A DNA stretch of 64,000 bases from Daejeonella sp. H1SJ63 (GCF_029360775.1 NZ_JARKMZ010000005.1:96129-160128); one strand, 5' to 3'. Positions 19,450 through 29,175 are shown, counted from the first letter of the stretch. Notes: generated by a model not told the origin, from the letters alone. Translations and numbers: made by a program.

Positions 19450-20208
19450 CTAATTACTTTTCTGAGTTAAATCAGCAGAAAGAAATTCAGCAGAATATTT
19501 ATCAAGGTAATAAGAACAATCCGGGTGAAGCTGAAGTATACTTGCCGGGAACAAGTTACTCACAGGTTGCTCCAGACAATCTTTAACGGCCTGAGCTTTT
19601 CTGATATCCGGAACCGAACAGATAATGTGCTTTGACTTGCATATTTGTTTAATAGACATGCTGATTGCCCTTTTTGGCACATCTTCAACAGATTTAAACC
19701 AGCCCTCATTAAACTGCTGCTTACGACAGGCTTCATCAAGATCAACAATGATATAAGGCTCTGTTGTATCAAAATCAGCTGGCGGATCATTAAAGGCCAG
19801 GTGACCATTTTCGCCAATACCAACGAGGGCGACATCTATTGGATTTGCTTCAATGATCATGCCCAGGCGATTACATTCCTTAACCGGATCAGTTTCGCCA
19901 TCTACCAGATAGACTGCTTTTAAAGGAGAAACCTTACTTAAGAACCTTTCTTTCAGGTATTTCCTGAAGCTCGCTCCGGATGATTCAGGAAGTCCGATAT
20001 ACTCATCCAGATGAAACATAACTACTTTGCTCCAATCTATATCTTTTTCTGTGATCAGTTGCTTTAAAGTTTCAAACTGGCTTGATCCGGTAGCCAGAAT
20101 AATATTTGCCTGACCCTTATTTGCTATGGTTGTCTTTATTAATTCAGCAGCAGCTTTTCCTGCTGATATTCCTAATTCAATAGGATTGTTTGATATAATA
20201 ACTTTCAT
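19450..20208 (-). CDS. nagB: glucosamine-6-phosphate deaminase
   Basis: A 252-residue NagB/6-phosphogluconolactonase-fold enzyme converting glucosamine-6-P to fructose-6-P and ammonia. Key residues are the catalytic-base aspartate at 68 (FHLDEYIGL), the phosphate loop ATGSS at 39-43, and GIGENGHLAFNDPPA with the ring-opening histidine at 136. It is slightly shorter than E. coli NagB (266) and resembles the single-domain homologues found in catabolic clusters. It sits 110 bases before the cytochrome c/FG-GAP gene and is followed by nagA, while GH109 lies upstream. This supports amino-sugar catabolism as the end point of the island. Confidence 0.88.
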   Translation of the reverse strand: MKVIISNNPIELGISAGKAAAELIKTTIANKGQANIILATGSSQFETLKQLITEKDIDWSKVVMFHLDEYIGLPESSGASFRKYLKERFLSKVSPLKAVYLVDGETDPVKECNRLGMIIEANPIDVALVGIGENGHLAFNDPPADFDTTEPYIIVDLDEACRKQQFNEGWFKSVEDVPKRAISMSIKQICKSKHIICSVPDIRKAQAVKDCLEQPVSNLFPASILQLHPDCSYYLDKYSAEFLSADLTQKSN

Positions 20209-20223
20209 CAGTATATAATTTGT

Positions 20224-20315
20224 TTTTTAAAGGTGATGAACCTACCGGCAGGTAGGGCAATCATGATTTAATCATTATACCCCTGCGGGCTTTGGTAAAA
20301 TCATGATGGTTTCAT
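20224..20315. repeat. dispersed palindromic intergenic repeat, copy A
   Basis: This stretch between nagB and the GH109 gene matches 40110-40224 closely over most of its length. Both contain a GGTGATGAA segment, a palindromic ACCGGCAGGT or CTGCCGGTAGGCAG core, TCATGATTTAAT, CCCCTGCGGG and AAAATCATGATGG. Each copy lies inside an operon, just upstream in transcription of a gene unrelated to the other copy's neighbour. Confidence 0.65.
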
Positions 20316-20387
20316 TTAAAATGATTGGTGCTTTAATTAATATTCGGTTTTGGTGTAAAAAGCAGTAAAATAAGAGATTTGAGCCTA

Positions 20388-21815
20388 TTATATTTTAACC
20401 TGAGTGTTTCCTCCTTTTGCCATTGAAAGATCTACCGGTTGATTATTTTTCCATGATCCTGCAGTAAAATCAGGCACATCAATTGAATTTGAACGGTTGT
20501 TTACAGACCACTCACTTAATGGGAATATTGAACTCCACAGCGCTGCATCATATACATTCTGGTCAAGAGGTAATCCGTTCCGAAGGCAGTCTATGGTACG
20601 CCAATCCATTAAGAAGTCCATACCACCATGGCCTCCAACCTGTTTTGCGAGTTCGCCTATTTTTTTAATAATAGGAGGTGTATATTTTTCCTCGAGTACT
20701 TTAAATTGCTCTTCTGAAAGCCAGCCTTCATGACTGGTAGAAATACGGGCCGGCAGAGGATATTTTTGGGCCGTACCTTTCGTTCCGCTTACAAGATGAA
20801 TTCTGGAATACGGGCGGGGAGAGGTTACATCGTGCTGCACCATGATCGTCTTTCCCTTATTTGTCCGGATGGTAGTCGTATTCATGTTACCGTTGAAAGC
20901 CTTGTCTGCAAATTGCTTGTAGTGTTCATCTTTGGCGGCAAGCTTTTTAGCATTCTCTCCCATCATGAAATCATTGCTGGAAACAGAAACCAGATAGTCC
21001 ATCTTATCACCCCGGTTGATATTCATTACCTGACATACAGGTCCCAGACCATGGGTTGGATACAGGTTACCTTTTCTGTTCGCGTCCATTCTAAGACGCC
21101 ATTGATCATAGTATTTTTCTTTAGAAAAATCGCCTTCAAGAAGATCATGTATATATGCCCCTTCAGCATGAATAATCTCTCCAAAAAACCCCTGACGGGC
21201 CATATTCAGAGTAAGCAACTCAAAAAAGTCATAGCAGCAGTTTTCCAGCATCATACAATGCTTACGGGTCCGTTCAGAAGTTTCTACCAGTTGCCAGCAT
21301 TCTTCAACAGTTGTAGCAGCAGGCACTTCCACACATACATGTTTCCCATGATTCATGGCATAAACAGCCATAGGAGTATGCAGTTCCCATGGAGTAGCAA
21401 TGTATATCAGGTCAATATCCTGACGCTCACATACTTTTTTCCACTCTTCTTTGTTCCCGCTGTAAATCATGGGGTTCTGCCCGGAAGCTTCTATCTTCTT
21501 TTTGGCTGCATTGGCCTTTTCAGGTCGTAAATCAGCTATTGCTTTAATCTCTACGCTGCCTATTTTACTCATCCTGACAACGGCTCCGGTTCCACGGTTT
21601 CCAGTTCCGATAAAACCTATGCGCACTGTTTCCAGTTTCGGAGCGGCATAGCCTGACATGTTGAACTTCTGAACGTGGTTTTTTTCCAGATTATAGCCAG
21701 GAAAGAACTGGCCTTTATCCTCTGAACCAGCATAAGCTGGAATTATACCAGCTCCTGTCAAACCCAGGCCAGCCATACCGGCAAGTTTTATAAAGTCTCT
21801 GCGATTGTTCTTCAT
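20388..21815 (-). CDS. Tat-exported GH109-type glycosidase (Gfo/Idh/MocA fold)
   Basis: A 475-residue protein matching the GH109 family (alpha-N-acetylgalactosaminidase), which uses a tightly bound NAD+ in an oxidation-elimination mechanism. A Tat leader (RRDFIK, then a hydrophobic stretch to about residue 29) sends it folded to the periplasm. The Rossmann motif GFIGTGNRG is at 68-75, the EKP-equivalent reads CVEVPAA, and NLYPTHGLGPV carries the histidine typical of GH109. A paralogue at 38646-40094 shares the whole architecture. It follows the esterase-like gene by 19 bases. Substrate specificity (alpha-GalNAc or another sugar) is not certain, since the family is broader than its first members. 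Confidence 0.87.
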   Translation of the reverse strand: MKNNRRDFIKLAGMAGLGLTGAGIIPAYAGSEDKGQFFPGYNLEKNHVQKFNMSGYAAPKLETVRIGFIGTGNRGTGAVVRMSKIGSVEIKAIADLRPEKANAAKKKIEASGQNPMIYSGNKEEWKKVCERQDIDLIYIATPWELHTPMAVYAMNHGKHVCVEVPAATTVEECWQLVETSERTRKHCMMLENCCYDFFELLTLNMARQGFFGEIIHAEGAYIHDLLEGDFSKEKYYDQWRLRMDANRKGNLYPTHGLGPVCQVMNINRGDKMDYLVSVSSNDFMMGENAKKLAAKDEHYKQFADKAFNGNMNTTTIRTNKGKTIMVQHDVTSPRPYSRIHLVSGTKGTAQKYPLPARISTSHEGWLSEEQFKVLEEKYTPPIIKKIGELAKQVGGHGGMDFLMDWRTIDCLRNGLPLDQNVYDAALWSSIFPLSEWSVNNRSNSIDVPDFTAGSWKNNQPVDLSMAKGGNTQVKI

Positions 21816-21834
21816 ATTTTAACGCTTTATTAAT

Positions 21835-23913
21835 TTAATTGAAAATGGTCTCTCCCCGCTGATTGGATATCGTTCGTAGCTTCTTAAACTCCTGCTGGTA
21901 TGATCTTAACTCCTCTTCACTTATCTTACCGCCCGACATCGTTAACGGATTTATCATCCTGACATTCTTACCGCTCAGCGCAGCTGCCAGCGATACATCT
22001 CCCCAGTTAAGAAATCCAGGAAGGTGGATACCCATACTGAAAAAATCTACCGAACCCTGACTATCAAACTGGTAACTCAGTGGAGCATCCCGAAGAATAA
22101 TTTCATCCACATTCCCTCCCGTAGCTGCTAAAAACAAACCTGCAAGACCTGACTCTTTGCTGCCGTCCATACTCACCTTCTGAGCATGATACTTTGTCCT
22201 GAGGAATTCACTAAGCACCCCAAGCTCCTTTACCCATTCTCCTAAAATCGTTTTCCCAAGCCATAACTCAGACCGAGACTGCGTATGCAGCATCATGCTC
22301 CTGTTCCCTGTATTTTCTTTTGTGGATGATGCCTCCCCCGTGCCTGATAAATCTGCAATAACAATGCCCTGACCTTTTTTCTTCAATTCAGTAATCAGTT
22401 CCGCTGAAATCGCTTTCTTCCCCCCGGGATTGCTGATGATGACATATCCCAAAGATTTGTTAGCCGGAGCCATGTGTAATACCGGAATCAGCTTATCATC
22501 AGAGCTTTCCAAAGCCAGGCGGTCCCAGCCTCCATCACTGGTATACTGATGTACTTTCCTCAGTCCTGAACGCTCATTGATCCGTAAGATATTCCGTAAT
22601 TCCATTTGCTTCTCAGATGCATCAACTGAGCCTGCACTCAAAAAGGCTGATCTTAGTTCTTTTCCTCGCTTTTCACAGTAAGCTGCCGTAGTAATGACGG
22701 CAGGATCACGTTTGCCGATCGGGTAAACCATGAGTTGTTGATTTGGCAAAGTTTCAAATGGAATTTCTTTTTTAGGAGCTCCTGTTCCAATACCTTTCAG
22801 GTGAAGGTCAAACCATCCAAGCATCGCTTCCCGGTCCTCAGACCAATAACCATGGGTTTTGTCGAATACCTGGGAACTGATATTATTTTCTGCGCCAAGC
22901 ATTTCAAAGACAGGCCTGGCATTATTAAATGTGCGCTGCATTTCAAAAGGGAAAAAAGAAGGAGCAGCATCCTGTTTATGATTACACATCTTGATTGCCC
23001 GCGGAGCAACCAGACCAAGAACGCCTGCTTCCTCAGTAAAGGTCAGTCCATCCGGCAACAGCTCGCAAATGCAATTGGAACGCATCACATACGACTCAAA
23101 AGTACCTACACTAACTACCGGCAGAGCAGCTTTAATGCGCTCGTCTATCGCTGCCAGCCACATCGTTTGGTTACCCCCGCCACTGGCTCCGGTTGCGCCT
23201 ATATTTTTAGGATCAACATAGGGAAGTGAGCTGAGTAAATCCACTCCACGCATATTATCAGAGATCTGAACACCTGTCAGAGACTCGCCGATATTCAGAA
23301 GGGAAGCTCCCAGGTTGGCCCCGTGATATTCAAATATACCATGGACTGAAGTTCTTTCCCCGGCTCCCCATGGGTCAATAGTCAGACATACATACCCATT
23401 AAGAGCCAAACTATGCCCAACAGGCTGCGGGCCGTCTATATCACTTTTGCCTTTTCTCCAATGGCCAAGCATATTGATTACAGCAGGAAATGGCCCTTTG
23501 CCTTCAGGAACATATAAATTTGCAGTGGCATAAACTCCCGGACGTGTTTGAAAGGAAATGTTCTTAATTCTGTACCCTTTCATCTGAACTGAGCCCGTCT
23601 CCTTTATATCCAAAGGCAGATCATGGTTTACAATGAGGCCCGTCTTCTGTATAATGTTCTTTCTTAGCCCCGACCGGTATGTTTCCCACTCCTTTGCATT
23701 ATCAGGCAATTGATGAGTCCCGAATTTCAGAATCGCCTGGCCTCTAAGCCTGCTCTCAAGCAGATCAGCATGATTTCTGGTCAAAACAGATGGAAGGCTG
23801 TCTGTAATGAAAGCGGTTCCTTTAATATCAATTTGATTTTTAAATCTGTAAACAGGTGAAGAATAAATATGTATAAGTGAGAACAGAGCACAAAATAATA
23901 CAACTCGTTTCAT
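21835..23913 (-). CDS. secreted acetylxylan-esterase-like alpha/beta-hydrolase, two-domain, copy 1
   Basis: A 692-residue secreted protein with an N-terminal signal peptide (about 1-18). The first half is an alpha/beta-hydrolase with nucleophile elbow GASGGGNQT and catalytic histidine in KTHGYW; the second half looks like another hydrolase-fold domain without a clear nucleophile. It probably removes acyl groups from a glycan in the periplasm. Most of it is nearly identical at DNA level to 42372-44441, except for two diverged blocks (about 22822-23000 and 23320-23490) around the oxyanion segment and the histidine loop. It is the first gene of a unit preceded by the palindrome at 24079-24118. 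Confidence 0.8.
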   Translation of the reverse strand: MKRVVLFCALFSLIHIYSSPVYRFKNQIDIKGTAFITDSLPSVLTRNHADLLESRLRGQAILKFGTHQLPDNAKEWETYRSGLRKNIIQKTGLIVNHDLPLDIKETGSVQMKGYRIKNISFQTRPGVYATANLYVPEGKGPFPAVINMLGHWRKGKSDIDGPQPVGHSLALNGYVCLTIDPWGAGERTSVHGIFEYHGANLGASLLNIGESLTGVQISDNMRGVDLLSSLPYVDPKNIGATGASGGGNQTMWLAAIDERIKAALPVVSVGTFESYVMRSNCICELLPDGLTFTEEAGVLGLVAPRAIKMCNHKQDAAPSFFPFEMQRTFNNARPVFEMLGAENNISSQVFDKTHGYWSEDREAMLGWFDLHLKGIGTGAPKKEIPFETLPNQQLMVYPIGKRDPAVITTAAYCEKRGKELRSAFLSAGSVDASEKQMELRNILRINERSGLRKVHQYTSDGGWDRLALESSDDKLIPVLHMAPANKSLGYVIISNPGGKKAISAELITELKKKGQGIVIADLSGTGEASSTKENTGNRSMMLHTQSRSELWLGKTILGEWVKELGVLSEFLRTKYHAQKVSMDGSKESGLAGLFLAATGGNVDEIILRDAPLSYQFDSQGSVDFFSMGIHLPGFLNWGDVSLAAALSGKNVRMINPLTMSGGKISEEELRSYQQEFKKLRTISNQRGETIFN

Positions 23914-24378
23914 AACAAATATTTAGGTGAATTTTGACACATAGAGTTAGATTCTGTAGTATTTATACACAAACGATATTTAAGAAATTTAAACCCTCGT
24001 GCTGATATTAGATTCAGACATAGACTTCTGGAGAAATTTACACAGAATTTCACCTGCTTTCCATAAAATCAGATGAATAAAAGAGCGATAACGGTACCGA
24101 TAACGTTATCGCTCTTTTGTTCGATTTTTAAAAGAAACCTGGTATTATTATTACCTTTAAGTCTTATTTTGAATGATAATTGATTAACAGATGTATGATA
24201 ATAAATTGAGATTGGATTACCTTGTACAATCAAATTGCCTGATAAAAATGTCCGAGGTTTTATTAAAAAACAGAGACTAATTAAAAGGTATTGGAAACAC
24301 TATCCCAACCTGTATAATCTTTAGATAAAAACAAACGCCTGAAAAACAGAAGTAGATCATCATAATTATTAAAAAATC
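23914..24378. promoter_or_regulatory. divergent control region between esterase-like and NIPSNAP genes
   Basis: A 465-base gene-free, AT-rich stretch between divergently transcribed genes. Its main recognisable element is the large palindrome at 24079-24118, about 165 bases from the minus-strand start and 260 bases from the plus-strand start. Nothing else coding or structured was seen. Confidence 0.5.
24079..24118. promoter_or_regulatory. extended LacI-type operator palindrome (site A)
   Basis: AAAAGAGCGATAACG (24079-24093) is the exact reverse complement of CGTTATCGCTCTTTT (24104-24118). Inside it lies CGATAACGTTATCG (24098-24111), a perfect 14-base palindrome with the central CG typical of LacI-family operators. 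Near-copies occur at 30613-30626 and 49527-49540, also upstream of minus-strand operons of the island. Confidence 0.7.
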
Positions 24379-25152
24379 ATGTCAAAAAAATTATTATTTA
24401 CAGTAACTCTGCTCTTTTGTATGTTCACATCATGGTCTGCTTTCAGCAAAGATCCTGAAGGATATTACTACCAGATTAAAATTTATCATTTTAAAGGTAA
24501 AGCTCAGGAAGAGCGGATCGATAGTTTTTTACAGCACGCTTATTTACCTGCAATGCATCGGGCCGGGATTAAGGAATTGGGTGTGTTCAAACCAATAAAT
24601 CAGGATATAAACGATCAGTTAATTTATGTTTTTATTCCCTTCAGAAAGCTGCAACACTTTGAGAATACAAGAAAAGTGCTGGAAAATGATAAACAATATC
24701 AGCAGGATGGGAAAGATTATTTAAATGCCCAGTATAATGATCCGCCTTATAGCCGTATTGAATCGATGCTGTTAAGTGCTTTTAGCGGCATGCCTAAACC
24801 TGCTGTTCCAAATCTGAATGCGCCGAAAAGTGAACGCTTTTATGAGCTTCGCAGTTATGAGAGTGCAACTGAGAATTATTCATTAAACAAAATAAAGATG
24901 TTCAATGTAGCTGAGGTAAGCATTTTTCAGAAACTAAATTTCAATGCTGTTTTCTATGGCCAGGTAATTTCAGGCAGTAAGATGCCAAATCTTATGTATA
25001 TGACTACATTTAATAATAAGGCTGACCGCGATAAGCATTGGGCCGCATTCACACCTGAATACAGTAAAATAAAGTCTTTGCCTGAATATCAGAATAATGT
25101 GTCTAAGAACGTACAGGTTTACTTATATCCAACAGACTACTCTGATTATTGA
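24379..25152 (+). CDS. secreted NIPSNAP family protein
   Basis: A 257-residue protein with a cleavable signal peptide (about 1-23, ending SAFSK) and two ferredoxin-like NIPSNAP domains, the first opening with YYQIKIYHFKG and the second with YELRSYESATENY. NIPSNAP proteins lack an established biochemical role; in Bacteroidota they often accompany Gfo/Idh and esterase genes in catabolic loci. It is the only plus-strand gene of the island after the LacI regulator and is divergent from the copy-1 esterase gene across the operator-bearing region, so co-regulation is plausible. Confidence 0.82.
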   Translation: MSKKLLFTVTLLFCMFTSWSAFSKDPEGYYYQIKIYHFKGKAQEERIDSFLQHAYLPAMHRAGIKELGVFKPINQDINDQLIYVFIPFRKLQHFENTRKVLENDKQYQQDGKDYLNAQYNDPPYSRIESMLLSAFSGMPKPAVPNLNAPKSERFYELRSYESATENYSLNKIKMFNVAEVSIFQKLNFNAVFYGQVISGSKMPNLMYMTTFNNKADRDKHWAAFTPEYSKIKSLPEYQNNVSKNVQVYLYPTDYSDY

Positions 25153-25228
25153 TCTTTGTATTTAAGTATAGAGAAAGGCAATCTCAGTATTAAGAAAAGT
25201 GTTCGACCTCGTATACATATTTTAAGTG

Positions 25229-25300
25229 CAGCCGCGTACTTTAGTTATTCATGATCTCTGTTATTATTGGTGTTCATGGTCTCTCCGGTATTCGGCTGCA
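25229..25300. other. inverted repeat in the convergent NIPSNAP/MFS gap
   Basis: TGCAGCCG (25229-25236) and CGGCTGCA (25293-25300) face each other around a loop that itself holds TTCATGATCTCT and TTCATGGTCTCT as an imperfect direct repeat. The gap is 179 bases between convergent genes. No T-tract follows the arms. Confidence 0.3.
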
Positions 25301-25331
25301 TAGTTTCATGCCACAGGATCTTTATAAGTCA

Positions 25332-26654
25332 TCACAATTTGGCCTTTTCCATCTTAGGCGTTAGAAAATGTATGATAATCCAGGCCAGAAGAAAAGAACT
25401 TCCGCAAATCAGAAAAATAATGTTATAGCCCGCTATAATGTTGCCGGAATTTTTATAATGATCAAGAATAAAGCCAATAAACATAGGGAAAAGCACACTG
25501 CCTATTGCACCAACCATACCTCCCAATCCAACCACAGAGCTGATTGCTTTCTTCGGGAACATGTCCGGAACTATAGCAAAGATATTAGCACTCCATGCCT
25601 GATTAGCTGCCACAGAAAGACTTATTAATGCTACAACAAGCCACATATCGGTAGTGTATCTGGTTGCGACAATAGGAATTACACAAAATGCAGCAACCAG
25701 TAATGCTGTTTTTCTGGCTTTATATACCGGCCATCCTTTTTTGATCAACCAGGACGAAAGATAACCTCCGCCAATACTTCCAACCATAGTGCCGGCATAA
25801 ACAAAAACAAGCGGTAAACTGGGTTCCTTCAAGTTAAGATTAAAATACGTGGTGAAATAAGAAGGGAGCCAGAACAAAAAGAAAAACCATATTGGGTCTG
25901 TAAAAAATTTACCGGCAATAAAGGCCCAGGTTTGTTTCAACCTCAGTAACTGAGCCCAGCTTACATTGCCTGTATATTCTTCTGTGGTTTCCTCTGCATC
26001 ACTATGTATATAGTCAAGCTCACTCTTGCTTAAACGTTTTTGATTTGCCGGGGTAAAATAAAAAATACGCCATGCAATTAACCAGGCGAAACCTAATGAG
26101 CCCGTAATCAGAAAAGCAGCCTGCCAGCCATAAACAGCCAGCAACCATGGAACCAGGATAGGACCTACACAAGCCCCTATATTAGAGCCCGAATCTAATA
26201 TCCCAATTGCCAGAGCCCGTTCTTTTTTAGGAAACCATTCTGCAACAGTTTTCACTCCTGCCGGATAATTTCCAGATTCGCCTAAACCAAGCAAGGCCCT
26301 GACTGCTCCAAAACCAAAAGTGCTTCTGACAAAAGCATGAAGCATAGCAGAAATACTCCACACAGTTACTGAAATTGTATATCCAAGTTTTGTTCCTATT
26401 CTGTCAATTACTTTTCCGTACAATAATTGTCCCAGGGCATAACAGGCCGTAAATGCCATAACAATCCTGCTATAATCGGTCTCAGTCCAGTTAAAAACTA
26501 CCTCCAGTTCAGGTTTCAGCAGGCCAAAAATTTGCCGGTCAATATAATTTATTGTGGTGGCAGCAAACAAAAGAAACGCAATGAACCAGCGGTAATTTCC
26601 AACTTTCATTCCGGACCTTTCATAGTGAGTCTTTACAGGCATATCCTTATTCAT
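25332..26654 (-). CDS. MFS transporter, ExuT-type (paralogue of 10203-11498)
   Basis: A 440-residue, 12-helix sugar-acid-type porter. It shares with the hexuronate-cluster transporter the motifs ATTINYIDRQIFGLLKPELE, GLGESGNYPAGVKTVAEWFPKKER, FFLFWLPSYF and SSVVGLGGMVGAIGSVLFP, and both end in a cytoplasmic tail after a last LTxKM segment. It is the last gene of the 30468-to-25332 minus-strand unit, after two hydrolases and an amidohydrolase, with a 46-base gap. It likely imports the monomer or keto-sugar released in the periplasm; the actual substrate is unknown. Confidence 0.85.
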   Translation of the reverse strand: MNKDMPVKTHYERSGMKVGNYRWFIAFLLFAATTINYIDRQIFGLLKPELEVVFNWTETDYSRIVMAFTACYALGQLLYGKVIDRIGTKLGYTISVTVWSISAMLHAFVRSTFGFGAVRALLGLGESGNYPAGVKTVAEWFPKKERALAIGILDSGSNIGACVGPILVPWLLAVYGWQAAFLITGSLGFAWLIAWRIFYFTPANQKRLSKSELDYIHSDAEETTEEYTGNVSWAQLLRLKQTWAFIAGKFFTDPIWFFFLFWLPSYFTTYFNLNLKEPSLPLVFVYAGTMVGSIGGGYLSSWLIKKGWPVYKARKTALLVAAFCVIPIVATRYTTDMWLVVALISLSVAANQAWSANIFAIVPDMFPKKAISSVVGLGGMVGAIGSVLFPMFIGFILDHYKNSGNIIAGYNIIFLICGSSFLLAWIIIHFLTPKMEKAKL

Positions 26655-26700
26655 TCCAATATTGTTTAAATATTACTTTCTGTTCTTACAGCAAGTTTTC

Positions 26701-27852
26701 CTATAATTTCTTAAGTCCGGGAAACCATTTTTCCGCATTCTTACGATATATTTTATCTACTACTTCCCGCGGCAATTTCAGGCCTCTAAACTCTCCCTCG
26801 ACTTTCGGGACACGCATCTTTTCATCTGTAGTAAAAAACTTCCAGTGACGCATCCAAACTTCATGAGAATGTTTTTTGATCCCTTCCGCATCTGTAATTC
26901 CATTATTTACAATGTCCATAGCACCTCTTCTAAGATCAGTTCCATAAATGAGCCTGTCCTGGTATTTTATAAAAAAGTCATGTACTTTTTGCCATTCTGT
27001 TAGTGTCTGATATTGAAGATGAGAAATACGTTCTGCCATATCTACTGCCATATTGGGATATTTATCAAGACGTTTTGCCAGTTCATCCACACTCCATTCC
27101 AGACTTCCAAGGTGAGCGCCAATAAATTTCAGATCCGGATGTTTAGCAAGCATATGATCCCTGGCATTGATATAATCTTCATATGACGGACGTTCAGGAT
27201 GTAAGTACATGTGCTCATCAGGATGGGCGCGGGCATAATCCCTGTTTCCATTTACAGTCATTTTTTCTAAAGGCAGCCAGGAATTTCTGTGCTCTCCCAG
27301 GTGGCCGATTAAAGGAATATGGTTTTTAGCCATGTAATCGAGTATAGGGTCAAAGCGCGGATTATCAATCATAACCAGTTTGCCGTTTTTATCCTTCAGG
27401 AAAAACCCGATATTCTTCCATACCTTAACGGCAATAGCTCCATTGGATACTGAATTTTTTATGTATGAAACAGCCTCTTCCTGCCAATCATCGTTATTGA
27501 AGTTTTCAAGGGAAAAGGTGGTGCCCCAGGCAACGCGGTCAGGAAAAGCTTTTATCATCCTGATTGAAAATTCCTGCTGCTCTTCAATTGGTTTACCATT
27601 ATCCTTATATACATTCAGATTCAGGACACGAAAATTATCCTCTTCTGCCTGCTTTATAAAGATCGTATCCGCATCAGACTGGATATGAAAATGGGCATCG
27701 ATTTTATCAAGAGATTTAAAATCCTCAAGAGTATAATAAGATGAACCTGACTTTTCATTTCCTGATTTTAAATTACTGACTTGTGTACACTGCTGTAAAA
27801 AACCGGCAAGAAGAATCAGGAACAGGAGTTTATATCTTCTAAAACATTTCAT
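26701..27852 (-). CDS. amidohydrolase-family lipoprotein
   Basis: A 383-residue protein with a lipoprotein-like signal (hydrophobic segment ending LQQC) and an amidohydrolase-2 type TIM barrel. Metal-ligand candidates are HFH in DAHFHIQSD, the histidine of IGHLGEH, IGAHLG, and the aspartate of YGTDLRRG. Relatives act on ring carboxylates, lactones or uncharacterised sugar derivatives, and are usually annotated only as amidohydrolase. Its extracytoplasmic location is unusual for this fold and fits the island's pattern of periplasmic catabolic enzymes. It lies 60 bases after one hydrolase gene and 46 before the MFS gene. Confidence 0.8.
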   Translation of the reverse strand: MKCFRRYKLLFLILLAGFLQQCTQVSNLKSGNEKSGSSYYTLEDFKSLDKIDAHFHIQSDADTIFIKQAEEDNFRVLNLNVYKDNGKPIEEQQEFSIRMIKAFPDRVAWGTTFSLENFNNDDWQEEAVSYIKNSVSNGAIAVKVWKNIGFFLKDKNGKLVMIDNPRFDPILDYMAKNHIPLIGHLGEHRNSWLPLEKMTVNGNRDYARAHPDEHMYLHPERPSYEDYINARDHMLAKHPDLKFIGAHLGSLEWSVDELAKRLDKYPNMAVDMAERISHLQYQTLTEWQKVHDFFIKYQDRLIYGTDLRRGAMDIVNNGITDAEGIKKHSHEVWMRHWKFFTTDEKMRVPKVEGEFRGLKLPREVVDKIYRKNAEKWFPGLKKL

Positions 27853-27912
27853 TATGTTATATATTAAATTCAGGGTTGGTTTTTATTTTATGATTGAGAT
27901 TGAATTAACCGC

Positions 27913-29109
27913 TTATTTCCAAACTACGTCATCATTATTTCTGATGCCATTGACAGGAAAAGGATGCTTGTCATCAAAAGGATAAAGCGCTTTTTGATCC
28001 TCAATCACAATCATTTTTTCATTAAGGGTTCCATCCGCGTTCAGGGCTTTACTAAGATCGAGCCCCAGATGTTTAGCAAGGAATGGGTAAGCTGCAATGC
28101 GTTTGTTTTCATCATAGCCATGTTTATCATTAGGGAGATGGACATTCTCAACGTTATTGGGTTTACCAAGCAAATTGTAGATGTATTTCTCATGAGGATA
28201 TTCAACTTCAGGATTGTATTTTGTCCAGTCGTCGCCATCCGAAACCAGCAGCATAGGCCGGGGTGCGGCAAGAGCGGCAATCTCAACATTGTTGGTTTGA
28301 AAATTGGGACCTTTATGAATGGGCATACCACTTTCGCAAATACATCCCCCGAAGAAATGAGCTGAGACCATTACTACCGGTACAGAAACCGCAATGCGGT
28401 CATCGACAGCAGTAAGCAAAAAAGTCTGAGTTCCTCCGCCTGATGCACCCGTAATTCCAATCCTTTTAGGATCGGCGCCCATCATAAGCAGGAAGTCGAC
28501 CCCACGTATGCTATTCCAGAGCTGTAATTTTAATGCTTCCGGATGCTTGTGCACCCACCCAAGTTCCTCCATCTGACCATATCCAACCGCATCATAGGCC
28601 CAAACCATAGCTCCCATACGTGCCAGCGCTGCAAATCTTTTCTGTGCATCCGGACGGTAACGGCCAACATCCCCAGGTTTTGTCCAATGTCCGTGGGTAT
28701 TTAATATCCCCGGCAGCATACCCTTTGCATTTGTCGGGGTATATAAACTTCCCGTAACATATACTCCGGGAAGACTTTCAAAGGCTACATTTTGTACCTG
28801 GTAACCATCAAAAACACGTTTTTCTCCAAAAATAGGATTAAGTGGCCCTTTTTCAGGATATTTTTCTAAACCAGCGCCTTTCAATATATGTTCCCGAATC
28901 TGGTTTGCCCGATTTTTCCATGCTGCGGAAGTAGTGTATGATTGGCGCATCTGGTTTAAAAAAGATTTACCTTCTTCCGGAGTCCAATGGGCCCCTACGC
29001 ATAACATTGACCCGGAAGTCTTTTGAGACGGTTTTTCCTGCGAAACAGAAGTTTCGAAAGAAAAAAGCAAACCGCATAAAATCAGCAAAGTGTTTGTTGT
29101 GATCTTCAT
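27913..29109 (-). CDS. secreted acetylxylan-esterase-like alpha/beta-hydrolase
   Basis: A 398-residue secreted hydrolase with a signal peptide (about 1-23). The oxyanion region reads NTHGHW, the nucleophile elbow GASGGGTQT, the acid [11 protein letters not shown], and the histidine [10 protein letters not shown], so a full Ser-Asp-His triad is present. It resembles the first domain of the two 690-residue hydrolases of the island but lacks the second domain. A role in deacylating an imported glycan is likely. It is the second gene in the unit starting at 30468, 66 bases after the Tat-exported hydrolase. Confidence 0.8.
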   Translation of the reverse strand: MKITTNTLLILCGLLFSFETSVSQEKPSQKTSGSMLCVGAHWTPEEGKSFLNQMRQSYTTSAAWKNRANQIREHILKGAGLEKYPEKGPLNPIFGEKRVFDGYQVQNVAFESLPGVYVTGSLYTPTNAKGMLPGILNTHGHWTKPGDVGRYRPDAQKRFAALARMGAMVWAYDAVGYGQMEELGWVHKHPEALKLQLWNSIRGVDFLLMMGADPKRIGITGASGGGTQTFLLTAVDDRIAVSVPVVMVSAHFFGGCICESGMPIHKGPNFQTNNVEIAALAAPRPMLLVSDGDDWTKYNPEVEYPHEKYIYNLLGKPNNVENVHLPNDKHGYDENKRIAAYPFLAKHLGLDLSKALNADGTLNEKMIVIEDQKALYPFDDKHPFPVNGIRNNDDVVWK

Positions 29110-29175
29110 AAGTATTTGTGAATTTATAACCGCTTTGGTAAGCCGTTTAATTATTAAATTATTTCCAGATTACAA

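Noticed and set aside
20730..21530. 266-codon plus-strand open frame opposite the GH109 gene
   Set aside because: It is antisense to a well-conserved protein, has low-complexity composition and no recognisable domain or start signals.
22735..23229. 164-codon plus-strand open frame inside the copy-1 hydrolase
   Set aside because: It is a shadow of the hydrolase frame and is not preserved at this length in the near-identical copy at 42372.
23440..23480. MLGHW in copy 1 versus MHGHW in copy 2 as a sign of inactivation
   Set aside because: The third paralogue at 40274 has CGHG at this place, so the first His is not strictly conserved, and the Ser and His of the triad are present in all.
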